This document shows positions 42,440 through 50,802 of a DNA stretch of 64,000 nucleotides, piece after piece. The translations under genes and the position numbers were made by a program. Position 1 is the first letter of the stretch, and each line of letters begins with the position of its first letter. The DNA comes from CAVSIP01 sp963728075 (lineage in GTDB: Bacteria; Actinomycetota; Actinomycetes; JAFAQI01; DASSKL01): the NCBI GenBank assembly GCA_963728075.1, contig CAVSIP010000005.1, forward strand, positions 248,001-312,000, in the 5' to 3' direction. A model generated the notes under the pieces. It did no database searches. It was given only the letters and a program-made list of their open reading frames with translations, and was not told the origin of the DNA.

Positions 42440-45400
42440 GTGTCAGCGCCCCAGCCGCAGGCCGGATCCGGCCGCTCCCAAGCCAACCCGCTGGCCGCCT
42501 TCGGGCCCAACGAGTGGCTCGTGTACGAGATGTACCAGCAGTACGTCCGCGACCCGGAGTCGGTGGACCGGGCCTGGTGGGACTTCTTCGCCGACTACAC
42601 CCCACCGGTCGACGTCACCGGCAACGGCGGCACGACCGCACCGGCCGCCCGCCAGCAGGCCGAGCCGAAGCCCAAGCCCAAGCCCAAGGCGGAGCCTGCC
42701 GCCGCACCGGACGGCGCCCGGCCGCTGCGCGGCTACGCAGCGCGCGTCGTCGGCAACATGGAGGCGTCGCTGTCGGTGCCGACCGCCACGAGCGTGCGGT
42801 CGATCCCCGCCAAGCTGCTCATCGACAACCGCACGGTCATCAACAACCACCTGCGGCGCGCCCGGGGCGGCAAGATCAGCTTCACCCACCTCATCGGCTT
42901 CGCGATGGTCAAGGCGCTGCAGTCCTTCCCGGCGATGAACCGTGCCTTCGCCGAGGTCGACGGCAAGCCCTCGATCATCGAGCCGGAGCACGTCAACCTG
43001 GGCCTCGCGATCGACCTGGAGCGCGAGGACGGCACCCGCCAGCTGCTCGTCCCGAGCATCAGGAGCTGCGAGCAGCTGGACTTCGCGCAGTTCTGGTCGG
43101 CCTACGAGGACATCATCCGCAAGGCCCGCAACAACAAGCTGACCGCCGACGACTTCGCCGGGACCACCATCAGCCTCACCAACCCGGGCACCATCGGCAC
43201 GGTGCACTCCGTGCCCCGGCTCATGTCCGGCCAGGGCGCGATCATCGGCGTCGGGGCGCTCGAGTACCCGGCCGAGTACGCCGGCGCCTCCGCCGAGACC
43301 CTCGCCGACCTCGGGGTGAGCAAGGTGCTCACGCTCACCAGCACCTACGACCACCGCATCATCCAGGGCGCGGAGTCCGGCGACTTCCTGCGACGCATGC
43401 ACGAGCTGCTGCTCGGCCACGACGGCTTCTACGACGAGATCTTCCACTCGATGCGGATCCCGTACGAGCCGGTGCGCTGGGTCACCGACATCGACGCCGC
43501 CCACGAGGACCAGGTCGGCAAGCCGGCACGGGTCATCGAGCTCATCCACGCCTACCGCGTACGCGGCCACCTCATGGCGGACACCAACCCGCTGGAGTTC
43601 GAGCTGCGCCGCCACCCCGACCTCGACGTGGTCACGCACGGCCTGACGCTGTGGGACCTCGACCGCAGCTTCCCCACGGGCGGCTTCGGCGGCAGCCCGG
43701 TGATGAAGCTGCGCGACGTCCTCGGCGTGCTGCGCGACTCGTACTGCCGCACGGTCGGCATCGAGTACATGCACATCCAGGACCCGGAGCAGCGCCGCTG
43801 GATCCAGGAGCGCGTGGAGCGCGCGCACTCCAAGCCCGACCGCGACGAGCAGCTGCACATCCTGCGCAAGCTGAACCAGGCCGAGGCGTTCGAGACGTTC
43901 CTGCAGACCAAGTACATCGGCCAGAAGCGCTTCAGCCTCGAAGGCGGCGAGACGCTGGTGCCGCTCATGGACGCGATCCTGTCCGAGGCTGCGCACGACG
44001 ACATGGACGAGGTCGTCATCGGCATGGCGCACCGCGGCCGGCTCAACGTCCTCGCGAACATCGTCGGCAAGAGCTACGCGCAGATCTTCCGCGAGTTCGA
44101 GGGCAACGTCGACCCGCGGACCGCGCACGGCTCCGGTGACGTGAAGTACCACCTGGGGGCGTCCGGGTCGTACACCGCGCAGGACGGTGCCACGGTCGAC
44201 GTCTCGCTGTCGTCGAACCCCAGCCACCTCGAGGCCGTCGACCCGGTCCTGGAGGGCATCGCCCGCGCGAAGCAGGACGTCATCGACCGGGGCGAGTCGG
44301 GCTTCACCGTGCTCCCGCTGCTCGTCCACGGCGACGCCGCGTTCGCCGGCCAGGGCGTGGTCGCCGAGACGCTGAACATGTCGCAGCTGCGCGGCTACCG
44401 CACCGGCGGCACGGTGCACGTCGTGGTCAACAACCAGCTCGGCTACACGACCGCGCCGTCGTCCAGCCGGTCCAGCCAGTACGCCACCGACGTGGCGCGC
44501 ACCGTGCAGGCGCCGATCTTCCACGTCAACGGCGACGACCCCGAGGCCGCCGTCCGGGTCGCGCGGCTGGCGTACGAGTTCCGCCAGCAGTTCCGCAAGG
44601 ACGTCGTCATCGACATGCTGTGCTACCGCCGCCGCGGGCACAGCGAGGTGGACGAGCCGTCGTACACCCAGCCCGTGATGTACGACCTCATCGACGCCAA
44701 GCGCAGCGTCCGCAAGCTCTACACCGAGTCGCTGGTCGGCCGCGGCGACATCACCATGGAGGAGGCCGAGCAGGCGCTGCGGGACTACCAGGAGCAGCTC
44801 GAGCGGGTCTTCGAGGAGACCCGGGACGCCGGCCGCACACCACCGGAGCCCGAGCCCGAGCAGCCCGAGCCGGACCCGCAGGTGCCGACAGCCGTCGACG
44901 AGAAGGAGATCAAGCGCATCGTCGACGTGCTCATCAGCCCGCCGGAGGGCTTCACCGTGCACCCGCGGCTCAAGCCGCAGTTCGACAAGCGGCCGCAGAT
45001 GGTGTCCGAGGGCCAGATCGACTGGTCACTCGCGGAGACGTTCGCGTTCGGCACCCTGCTGCTGCAGGGCGTACCCGTACGCCTCGCCGGCCAGGACAGC
45101 CGTCGCGGCACCTTCGGCCAGCGCCACGCGGTGCTCGTCGACCGGCGCACCGGCGAGGAGTACACCCCGCTGAAGAACCTCGGCGACGGCCAGGCAGACT
45201 TCTACGTCTACGACTCGCTGCTCAGCGAGTTCGCCGCGATGGGCTTCGAGTACGGCTACTCCGTGGCCCGCCCCGAGGCGCTGGTGATGTGGGAGGCTCA
45301 GTTCGGCGACTTCGCCAACGGTGCGCAGTCCGTCGTCGACGAGTTCATCTCCTCCGGCGAGGCGAAGTGGGGCCAGCGCTCGTCCGTCGTGCTGCTGCTG

Positions 45401-46033
45401 CCGCACGGCTACGAGGGTCAGGGCCCGGACCACTCCTCCGCGCGCATCGAGCGCTACCTGTCGCTGTGCGCGGAGGACAACATGGTCGTCGCCTACCCCT
45501 CGACGCCTGCGCAGTACTTCCACCTGCTGCGCCAGCAGGCGCTGTCGGGACGCCGCAAGCCCCTCGTCGTCTTCACACCGAAGTCGATGCTGCGACTACG
45601 CGCGGCCTCGTCCAGCGCGGACGAGATCACCGGCGGTGCCTGGCAGCCGGTCGTCGCCGACCCGCAGGTCGGCTCCGGTGACGGCGTCGAGCGGGTGGTG
45701 CTGTGCACCGGCAAGGTGTTCTACGACCTGGACAAGGCCCGGCCGGACGAGCGCACGGCGATCGTCCGCCTCGAGCAGCTGTACCCGCTGCCCGTGCGCG
45801 AGCTGCTCGACGTGCTCGGCCGCTACCCGAACGCCCGCGACGTCGTCTGGACGCAGGAGGAGCCCGCGAACATGGGCGCCTGGCCGCACGTCGCGCTCAA
45901 CCTGCCCGAGCACCTCGAGGGCCGTACGCTGCGCCGGGTCTCCCGCCCGGCCAGCGCCTCTCCCGCCTCCGGCTCGCACTCCACCCACGAGCAGGAGCAG
46001 GAGTCGCTGGTCGCGCAGGCGTTCGCACGCTGA
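42440..46033 (+). CDS. kgd: Multifunctional 2-oxoglutarate metabolism enzyme Kgd (E1o-E2 type)
   Basis: 1197 aa from GTG. Actinobacterial layout: short N-terminal E1-docking helix (NEWLVYEMYQQYVRDPESVDRAWWDFFADYTPP), Pro/Lys-rich linker, acyltransferase (E2-like) domain ~115-350 (STYDHRIIQGAESGDFL with the catalytic His), then the ThDP-binding E1 (VVIGMAHRGRLNVLANIVGK, HGDAAFAGQGVVAETLNMSQLRGYRTGGTVHVVVNNQLGYTT). It carries out the TCA step from 2-oxoglutarate with 2-oxoglutarate decarboxylase/dehydrogenase and carboligase activity. The DUF6104 gene starts at its stop, as in other actinobacteria. Control by a GarA-type protein is known in the group. Confidence 0.96.
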   Translation: MSAPQPQAGSGRSQANPLAAFGPNEWLVYEMYQQYVRDPESVDRAWWDFFADYTPPVDVTGNGGTTAPAARQQAEPKPKPKPKAEPAAAPDGARPLRGYAARVVGNMEASLSVPTATSVRSIPAKLLIDNRTVINNHLRRARGGKISFTHLIGFAMVKALQSFPAMNRAFAEVDGKPSIIEPEHVNLGLAIDLEREDGTRQLLVPSIRSCEQLDFAQFWSAYEDIIRKARNNKLTADDFAGTTISLTNPGTIGTVHSVPRLMSGQGAIIGVGALEYPAEYAGASAETLADLGVSKVLTLTSTYDHRIIQGAESGDFLRRMHELLLGHDGFYDEIFHSMRIPYEPVRWVTDIDAAHEDQVGKPARVIELIHAYRVRGHLMADTNPLEFELRRHPDLDVVTHGLTLWDLDRSFPTGGFGGSPVMKLRDVLGVLRDSYCRTVGIEYMHIQDPEQRRWIQERVERAHSKPDRDEQLHILRKLNQAEAFETFLQTKYIGQKRFSLEGGETLVPLMDAILSEAAHDDMDEVVIGMAHRGRLNVLANIVGKSYAQIFREFEGNVDPRTAHGSGDVKYHLGASGSYTAQDGATVDVSLSSNPSHLEAVDPVLEGIARAKQDVIDRGESGFTVLPLLVHGDAAFAGQGVVAETLNMSQLRGYRTGGTVHVVVNNQLGYTTAPSSSRSSQYATDVARTVQAPIFHVNGDDPEAAVRVARLAYEFRQQFRKDVVIDMLCYRRRGHSEVDEPSYTQPVMYDLIDAKRSVRKLYTESLVGRGDITMEEAEQALRDYQEQLERVFEETRDAGRTPPEPEPEQPEPDPQVPTAVDEKEIKRIVDVLISPPEGFTVHPRLKPQFDKRPQMVSEGQIDWSLAETFAFGTLLLQGVPVRLAGQDSRRGTFGQRHAVLVDRRTGEEYTPLKNLGDGQADFYVYDSLLSEFAAMGFEYGYSVARPEALVMWEAQFGDFANGAQSVVDEFISSGEAKWGQRSSVVLLLPHGYEGQGPDHSSARIERYLSLCAEDNMVVAYPSTPAQYFHLLRQQALSGRRKPLVVFTPKSMLRLRAASSSADEITGGAWQPVVADPQVGSGDGVERVVLCTGKVFYDLDKARPDERTAIVRLEQLYPLPVRELLDVLGRYPNARDVVWTQEEPANMGAWPHVALNLPEHLEGRTLRRVSRPASASPASGSHSTHEQEQESLVAQAFAR

Positions 46034-46209
46034 TGTACTTCACCGATCGCGGGCTCGAGGAGCTCGAGCAGCGGCGCGGCGAGGAGACCGTGACGTTCGC
46101 CTGGCTGGCGCAGCGGCTGCAGACCTTCGTCGACCTCAACCCGGAGTTCGAGACCGCGGTCGAGCGCGTGGCGACCTGGCTCGCCCGCCTCGACGACGAG
46201 GACGACTAG
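46033..46209 (+). CDS. DUF6104 family protein
   Basis: 58 aa. The ATG overlaps the kgd stop by one base (TGATG). The sequence MYFTDRGLEELEQRRGEETVTFAWLAQRLQTFVDLNPEFETAVERVATWLARLDDEDD is a single conserved acidic helical protein, nearly always found directly behind kgd in actinobacteria. Function unknown; the conserved coupling suggests a small partner or modulator of the Kgd complex. Confidence 0.85.
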   Translation: MYFTDRGLEELEQRRGEETVTFAWLAQRLQTFVDLNPEFETAVERVATWLARLDDEDD

Positions 46210-46379
46210 CCGGCGCGGCGCCTGACGTAGCGACGGCGAGAGTTGCAGCTCGGCCGAGCGCTCCTGCGCGTGAGCCTCGGCCACCCACGTCTCACGGGTC
46301 GGCAGCACGACGCTGCGCACCCACTCCGATGGCGGAACCGCGGGAGCTGCCGCGCGGCGCAGGGAGACGGTCCCGCCGC

Positions 46380-47348
46380 TCACACGGTGAAGACGACCTT
46401 GCCGAACAGCTCCCCGTCGGCCATCTTCGCGAACCCGTCGCGCGCATCGGTCAGCGGCATCGTGGCGTCGACCACGGGGCGCAGGCCGGTGGCGGCGAGG
46501 AAGGCCATGAGCCGCTCCAGCTCGCCCCGGGTGCCCATCGTCGACCCCAGCACCTGCAGCTGGAGGAAGAACACCCGCTGCAGGTCCGACGGCGGGTTCG
46601 GCCCGCTCGTGGACCCGGCGACGACGACCCGGCCGCCCGGCCGCAGCGACCGCAGCGAGTGGCTCCACGTGGCCTCGCCGACGGTCTCCAGCACCGCGTC
46701 GACCCGCTCGGGCAGCCGGGCCCCTGACTCGAAGGTCGCGTGCGCACCGACCCGCTCGGCCTGCGCCCGCTTGCCCTCGTCCCGGCTGGTCACCCACACC
46801 CGCAGCCCCGCAGCCCGTGCCAGTGCGGTGGCCGCCGTGGCCACACCGCCACCGGCACCCTGGATGAGCACGGTCTCGCCCGGCTGGACAGCCGCCTTGG
46901 TGAACAGCATCCGGTAGGCGGTGAGCCAGGCCGTCGGCAGGCAGGCCGCCTCCTCCCAGGACAGCTCCGCCGGCTTGGGCACGAGGTTGCGCCGCGGCAC
47001 GGCCACACGCTCGGCGAACGTGCCGTCGTACCGCTCGGACAGCAGCGAGCGGCGCGGGTCGAGCGTCTCGTCCCCGTCGCCGGCCTCCGGGTCACCGATG
47101 ACCGAGTGGACGACCACCTCGTTGCCGTCCTCGTCCACGCCGGCGCCGTCACAGCCGAGGACGATCGGGAGCTGGTCCTCCTTGATGCCCACCCCGCGCA
47201 GCGTCCACAGGTCGTGGTGGTTGAGCGAGGCGGCCTTGAGCCGCACCGTCGTCCAGCCCTCGGACGGCGTCGGGTCCGGGCGTTCGCCCAGCTCCAGCCC
47301 GTTCAGCGGGTTGTCGGCATCGATGCGCGCAGCGGTGACGGCGAACAT
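46380..47348 (-). CDS. Zinc-binding-type (quinone oxidoreductase-like) alcohol dehydrogenase
   Basis: 322 aa from the ATG at 47348. Medium-chain dehydrogenase fold: N-terminal GroES-like domain with NHHDLWTLRGVG and GCDGAGVDEDGNEVVVH, then a Rossmann domain with VLIQGAGGGVATAATALARAAG. The zinc-ligand cysteines of classical ADHs are absent, which fits the quinone oxidoreductase branch (NADPH-dependent, zinc-free). Cytoplasmic; substrate unknown. The 3' end is 170 bp from DUF6104, convergent. A 78-bp inverted-repeat element lies just upstream of its start. Confidence 0.8.
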   Translation of the reverse strand: MFAVTAARIDADNPLNGLELGERPDPTPSEGWTTVRLKAASLNHHDLWTLRGVGIKEDQLPIVLGCDGAGVDEDGNEVVVHSVIGDPEAGDGDETLDPRRSLLSERYDGTFAERVAVPRRNLVPKPAELSWEEAACLPTAWLTAYRMLFTKAAVQPGETVLIQGAGGGVATAATALARAAGLRVWVTSRDEGKRAQAERVGAHATFESGARLPERVDAVLETVGEATWSHSLRSLRPGGRVVVAGSTSGPNPPSDLQRVFFLQLQVLGSTMGTRGELERLMAFLAATGLRPVVDATMPLTDARDGFAKMADGELFGKVVFTV

Positions 47349-47400
47349 GTGCCTGACCCTACGGCAGCCGCGGACCCCCCTCCGAGGTACCCGCCCACCG

Positions 47401-47478
47401 GCGCTATGCCCTGCCCACACCATTCCGGTGGGCAAGGCTGGACCTGCCCACACAACGGGTGTGGGCAGGGCATAGCGC
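47401..47478. repeat. Perfect 20-bp inverted repeat (38-nt loop) with nested copies of TGCCCAC
   Basis: Arms GCGCTATGCCCTGCCCACAC (47401-47420) and its exact reverse complement (47459-47478). Inside, GTGGGCA and TGCCCAC recur, giving four alternating copies of the TGCCCAC unit. It lies between malic enzyme and the next dehydrogenase gene, both on the minus strand, so it may act as a terminator or is a small dispersed element. No open reading frame or transposase is present. Confidence 0.85.
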
Positions 47479-47528
47479 AGTGAGAACTGCCCAGACACCC
47501 CTTGCGGAGGCGGGACCCCGCTCGCGGG

Positions 47529-48749
<1,221 letters not shown>

Positions 48750-48855
48750 ACCAGGGCTCCTAGGGGAAGTGCGTGCGAAGAAGGTGGAGCCCGGTAGGGC
48801 CCGTCAGAAGACGGAACGGGGATTACCCGTACCGGCCATGTTACACGCCGGTCCG

Positions 48856-48861
48856 TACAGT
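48856..48861 (+). promoter_or_regulatory. -10 hexamer TACAGT, probable leaderless start for the epimerase gene
   Basis: TACAGT ends 6 nt before the GTG at 48868, with no Shine-Dalgarno in between. That spacing sets transcription at the start codon. No strong -35 is visible. Confidence 0.45.
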
Positions 48862-48867
48862 GCCACC

Positions 48868-49473
48868 GTGGACGTGGCCGAGCTCGCCGTACCGGACGCG
48901 TGGGTGTTCACCCCGCGCCAGTTCCCCGACGACCGCGGGGTCTTCCTCGAGTGGTACAAGGCCGACGTGGTCGAGAAGGCCGTGGGCCACCGGCTCACGC
49001 TCGCCCAGGCCAACCACTCGGTGTCCCGGCGCGGCGTCGTGCGCGGGGTGCACTACGCCGACGTCCCGCCCGGCCAGGCGAAGTACGTGTACTGCCCGCG
49101 CGGTCGCGTGCTCGACGTCGTCGTCGACATCCGCCTGGGCTCGCCGACGTTCGGCCGGGTGGACAGCGTCGTGCTCGACGACGTGGACCGCCGCGCGGTG
49201 TACGTGTCGGAGGGCCTGGGCCACGCGTTCATGTCCCTGCAGGACGACTCGGTGGTCACCTACCTGTGCTCCACGCCGTACAACCCGCCGGCCGAGCACG
49301 AGGTCAACCCGGGCGACCCGGCCCTCGCGCTGCCCTGGCCGGACGACGTCGAGCCGCTGCTGTCCGCGAAGGACGCGGCCGGGCCGACGCTCCAGGAGGC
49401 GGCCGACCGCGGGCTGCTGCCCGACTACGAGGACTGCCGCGGCTACTACGCCCGCCTGCGGGGCGGCCAGTAG
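48868..49473 (+). CDS. dTDP-4-dehydrorhamnose 3,5-epimerase family protein
   Basis: 201 aa. RmlC cupin with FTPRQFPDDRGVFLEWYK, the loop NHSVSRRGVVRGVHYADVPPGQAKYVYCPRGRVLDVVVDIRLGSPTFG containing the catalytic His, and SEGLGHAFMSLQDDSVVTYLCSTPYNP. It would epimerise the dTDP-4-keto sugar of the rhamnose pathway or a related one. No other rml genes lie in the window, so a stand-alone deoxysugar role is likely. The 3' end overlaps the convergent sodX by 28 bp. Confidence 0.9.
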   Translation: MDVAELAVPDAWVFTPRQFPDDRGVFLEWYKADVVEKAVGHRLTLAQANHSVSRRGVVRGVHYADVPPGQAKYVYCPRGRVLDVVVDIRLGSPTFGRVDSVVLDDVDRRAVYVSEGLGHAFMSLQDDSVVTYLCSTPYNPPAEHEVNPGDPALALPWPDDVEPLLSAKDAAGPTLQEAADRGLLPDYEDCRGYYARLRGGQ

Positions 49474-49757
49474 CGCCACACGACCCGGCCCTCGACGCAC
49501 GCCGGCGGCACCGCCCCGAACAGCCGACTGTCGTCGCTCGCGGCCGGGTTGTCCCCCGCGACCCACAGCGCGCCGTCGGAGAGCACCTCGCGGACCCGCT
49601 TGACCACGAGCAGCTCCGGACGGTCCGGGCGGCGCAGCACGACCACGTCGCCACGGCGTACGCGTCTGCCGCGGCGGACGACGACGAAGTCGCCGGGGTG
49701 CAACGTCGGCAGCATCGAGTCCCCGGCGACCGCGGCGCGGCCGAAGGGCAGACGCAC
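49446..49757 (-). CDS. sodX: Nickel-type superoxide dismutase maturation protease SodX (S24/S26-like)
   Basis: 103 aa from the GTG at 49757 with GGAGG 6 nt upstream. The small protease domain has the signal-peptidase-type Ser/Lys dyad: Ser14 in VAGDSMLPTLHPGDFV and Lys53 in LLVVKRV, then ALWVAGDNPAASDDSR. This is the size and motif set of SodX, which removes the leader of Ni-SOD so that His1 can bind nickel. It is divergent from sodN 80 bp away, the usual arrangement. No membrane helix is seen, matching cytoplasmic SodX. Confidence 0.88.
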   Translation of the reverse strand: MRLPFGRAAVAGDSMLPTLHPGDFVVVRRGRRVRRGDVVVLRRPDRPELLVVKRVREVLSDGALWVAGDNPAASDDSRLFGAVPPACVEGRVVWRYWPPRRRA

Positions 49758-49837
49758 GGTCGGCCTCCGGTGTAGAGGGGTGTGACCCGGGGGTAGTGTC
49801 CGGCTCAGGACCAGGCACCACGAAGGAAGGATCGCCC

Positions 49838-50245
49838 ATGCCCCTGCTGCGACGCCTACTGACACCGTCCACGACGGTCCACGCCCACTGCGACCTGCCG
49901 TGCGGGGTCTACGACCCGGCCCAGGCGCGGATCGAGGCGGAGTCCGTCAAGGGCATCTGCGAGAAGTACCAGGCGAACGAGGACCCCGAGTTCCGCGCAC
50001 GTGCCCTGCAGATCAAGGAGCAGCGCGCCGAGCTCGTGAAGCACCACCTGTGGGTGCTGTGGACCGACTACTTCAAGCCGCCGCACTTCGAGAAGTACTC
50101 GAACCTGCACGAGCTGTTCAACGAGGCGACGAAGCTCGCCGGCACCGGCGGCGTGAAGGGGTCGACCGACCCCGCCACGGCGCAGAAGCTGCTCGACAAG
50201 ATCGACGAGATCGCGAAGATCTTCTGGGAGACCAAGAAGGCCTGA
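49838..50245 (+). CDS. sodN: Nickel superoxide dismutase SodN
   Basis: 135 aa from ATG with GAAGGAAGG upstream. A 16-residue leader (MPLLRRLLTPSTTVHA) precedes the mature start HCDLPCGVYDPAQARIEAES, the Ni-hook: His1, Cys2 and Cys6 bind nickel after cleavage. The rest is the four-helix bundle (QIKEQRAELVKHHLWVLWTDYFKPPHFEKY). It removes superoxide in the cytoplasm; the active form is a hexamer. A -10-like TAGTGT at 49794-49799 may be its promoter. It is followed by a strong terminator. Confidence 0.96.
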   Translation: MPLLRRLLTPSTTVHAHCDLPCGVYDPAQARIEAESVKGICEKYQANEDPEFRARALQIKEQRAELVKHHLWVLWTDYFKPPHFEKYSNLHELFNEATKLAGTGGVKGSTDPATAQKLLDKIDEIAKIFWETKKA

Positions 50246-50265
50246 GCGCACGCAGCCTCGTGCGG

Positions 50266-50296
50266 GGGGCCGGCACCACACCACGGTGCCGGCCCC
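50266..50296 (+). terminator. 12-bp hairpin terminator after sodN
   Basis: Arms GGGGCCGGCACC (50266-50277) and GGTGCCGGCCCC (50285-50296) with a 7-nt loop form a perfect stem 20 nt after the sodN stop. No T-tract follows. Confidence 0.75.
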
Positions 50297-50306
50297 TCGG
50301 GCTGTC

Positions 50307-50312
50307 TAGGGT
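50307..50312 (+). promoter_or_regulatory. -10 hexamer TAGGGT, probable leaderless start for the GNAT gene
   Basis: TAGGGT ends 6 nt before the GTG at 50319, directly after the sodN terminator, so the GNAT gene has its own leaderless promoter. Confidence 0.5.
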
Positions 50313-50318
50313 CGGCTC

Positions 50319-50786
50319 GTGATCCGCACCGCGCATCCGGACGACGTCCCCGCCCTGGTCCAGCTGGTCCACGACCTCGCCGCGTACGAGCGGGAGCCGG
50401 ACGCCGTCCGCCTCACCGAGGTCGACCTGCACGCCGCCCTGTTCGGTGCCGCGCCGCAGGTCTTCGCGTTCGTGGCGGAGGACGACGGCGCGGTCGTCGG
50501 CATGGCCGTGTGGTTCGTCAGCTTCTCCACCTGGCTCGGCCGGCACGGGCTGTACCTCGAGGACCTGTTCGTCCGCCCCGAGGCGCGCGGCCGTGGCCAC
50601 GGGCGCGGGCTGCTGGCGGCGTTGGCCCGTACGGCGGTCGAGCGGGACTACGGCCGCGTCGAGTGGAGCGTCCTGGACTGGAACACCCCCGCCCACGGCT
50701 TCTACCGCGGCATCGGCGCCACACCGATGGACGAGTGGACCGTCTGGCGCCTCGACGGCGACGCCCTGGCCGCCCTCGGCAGCTGA
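50319..50786 (+). CDS. GNAT-family N-acetyltransferase (SSAT-like)
   Basis: 155 aa from GTG. GNAT fold: IRTAHPDDVPALVQLVHDLAAYE, then GLYLEDLFVRPEARGRGHGRGLLAALARTAVERDYGRVEWSVLDWN, with the acetyl-CoA loop RGRGHG. The segment LYLEDLFV and WNTPAHGFYRGIGA matches the spermidine/spermine acetyltransferase (SSAT/SAT2) subgroup. Acetylates an amine or thialysine-like substrate in the cytoplasm. It is divided from sodN by a terminator and is convergent with the M6 protease gene. Confidence 0.88.
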   Translation: MIRTAHPDDVPALVQLVHDLAAYEREPDAVRLTEVDLHAALFGAAPQVFAFVAEDDGAVVGMAVWFVSFSTWLGRHGLYLEDLFVRPEARGRGHGRGLLAALARTAVERDYGRVEWSVLDWNTPAHGFYRGIGATPMDEWTVWRLDGDALAALGS

Positions 50787-50802
50787 CCGCCCCGGTCGGA
50801 CG

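Noticed and set aside
46210..46379. Possible minus-strand reading frame downstream of the dehydrogenase gene
   Set aside because: It starts with a plausible GTG but continues into the antisense of DUF6104 and kgd, has no recognisable family and no SD. I treat this 170-bp convergent gap as non-coding.
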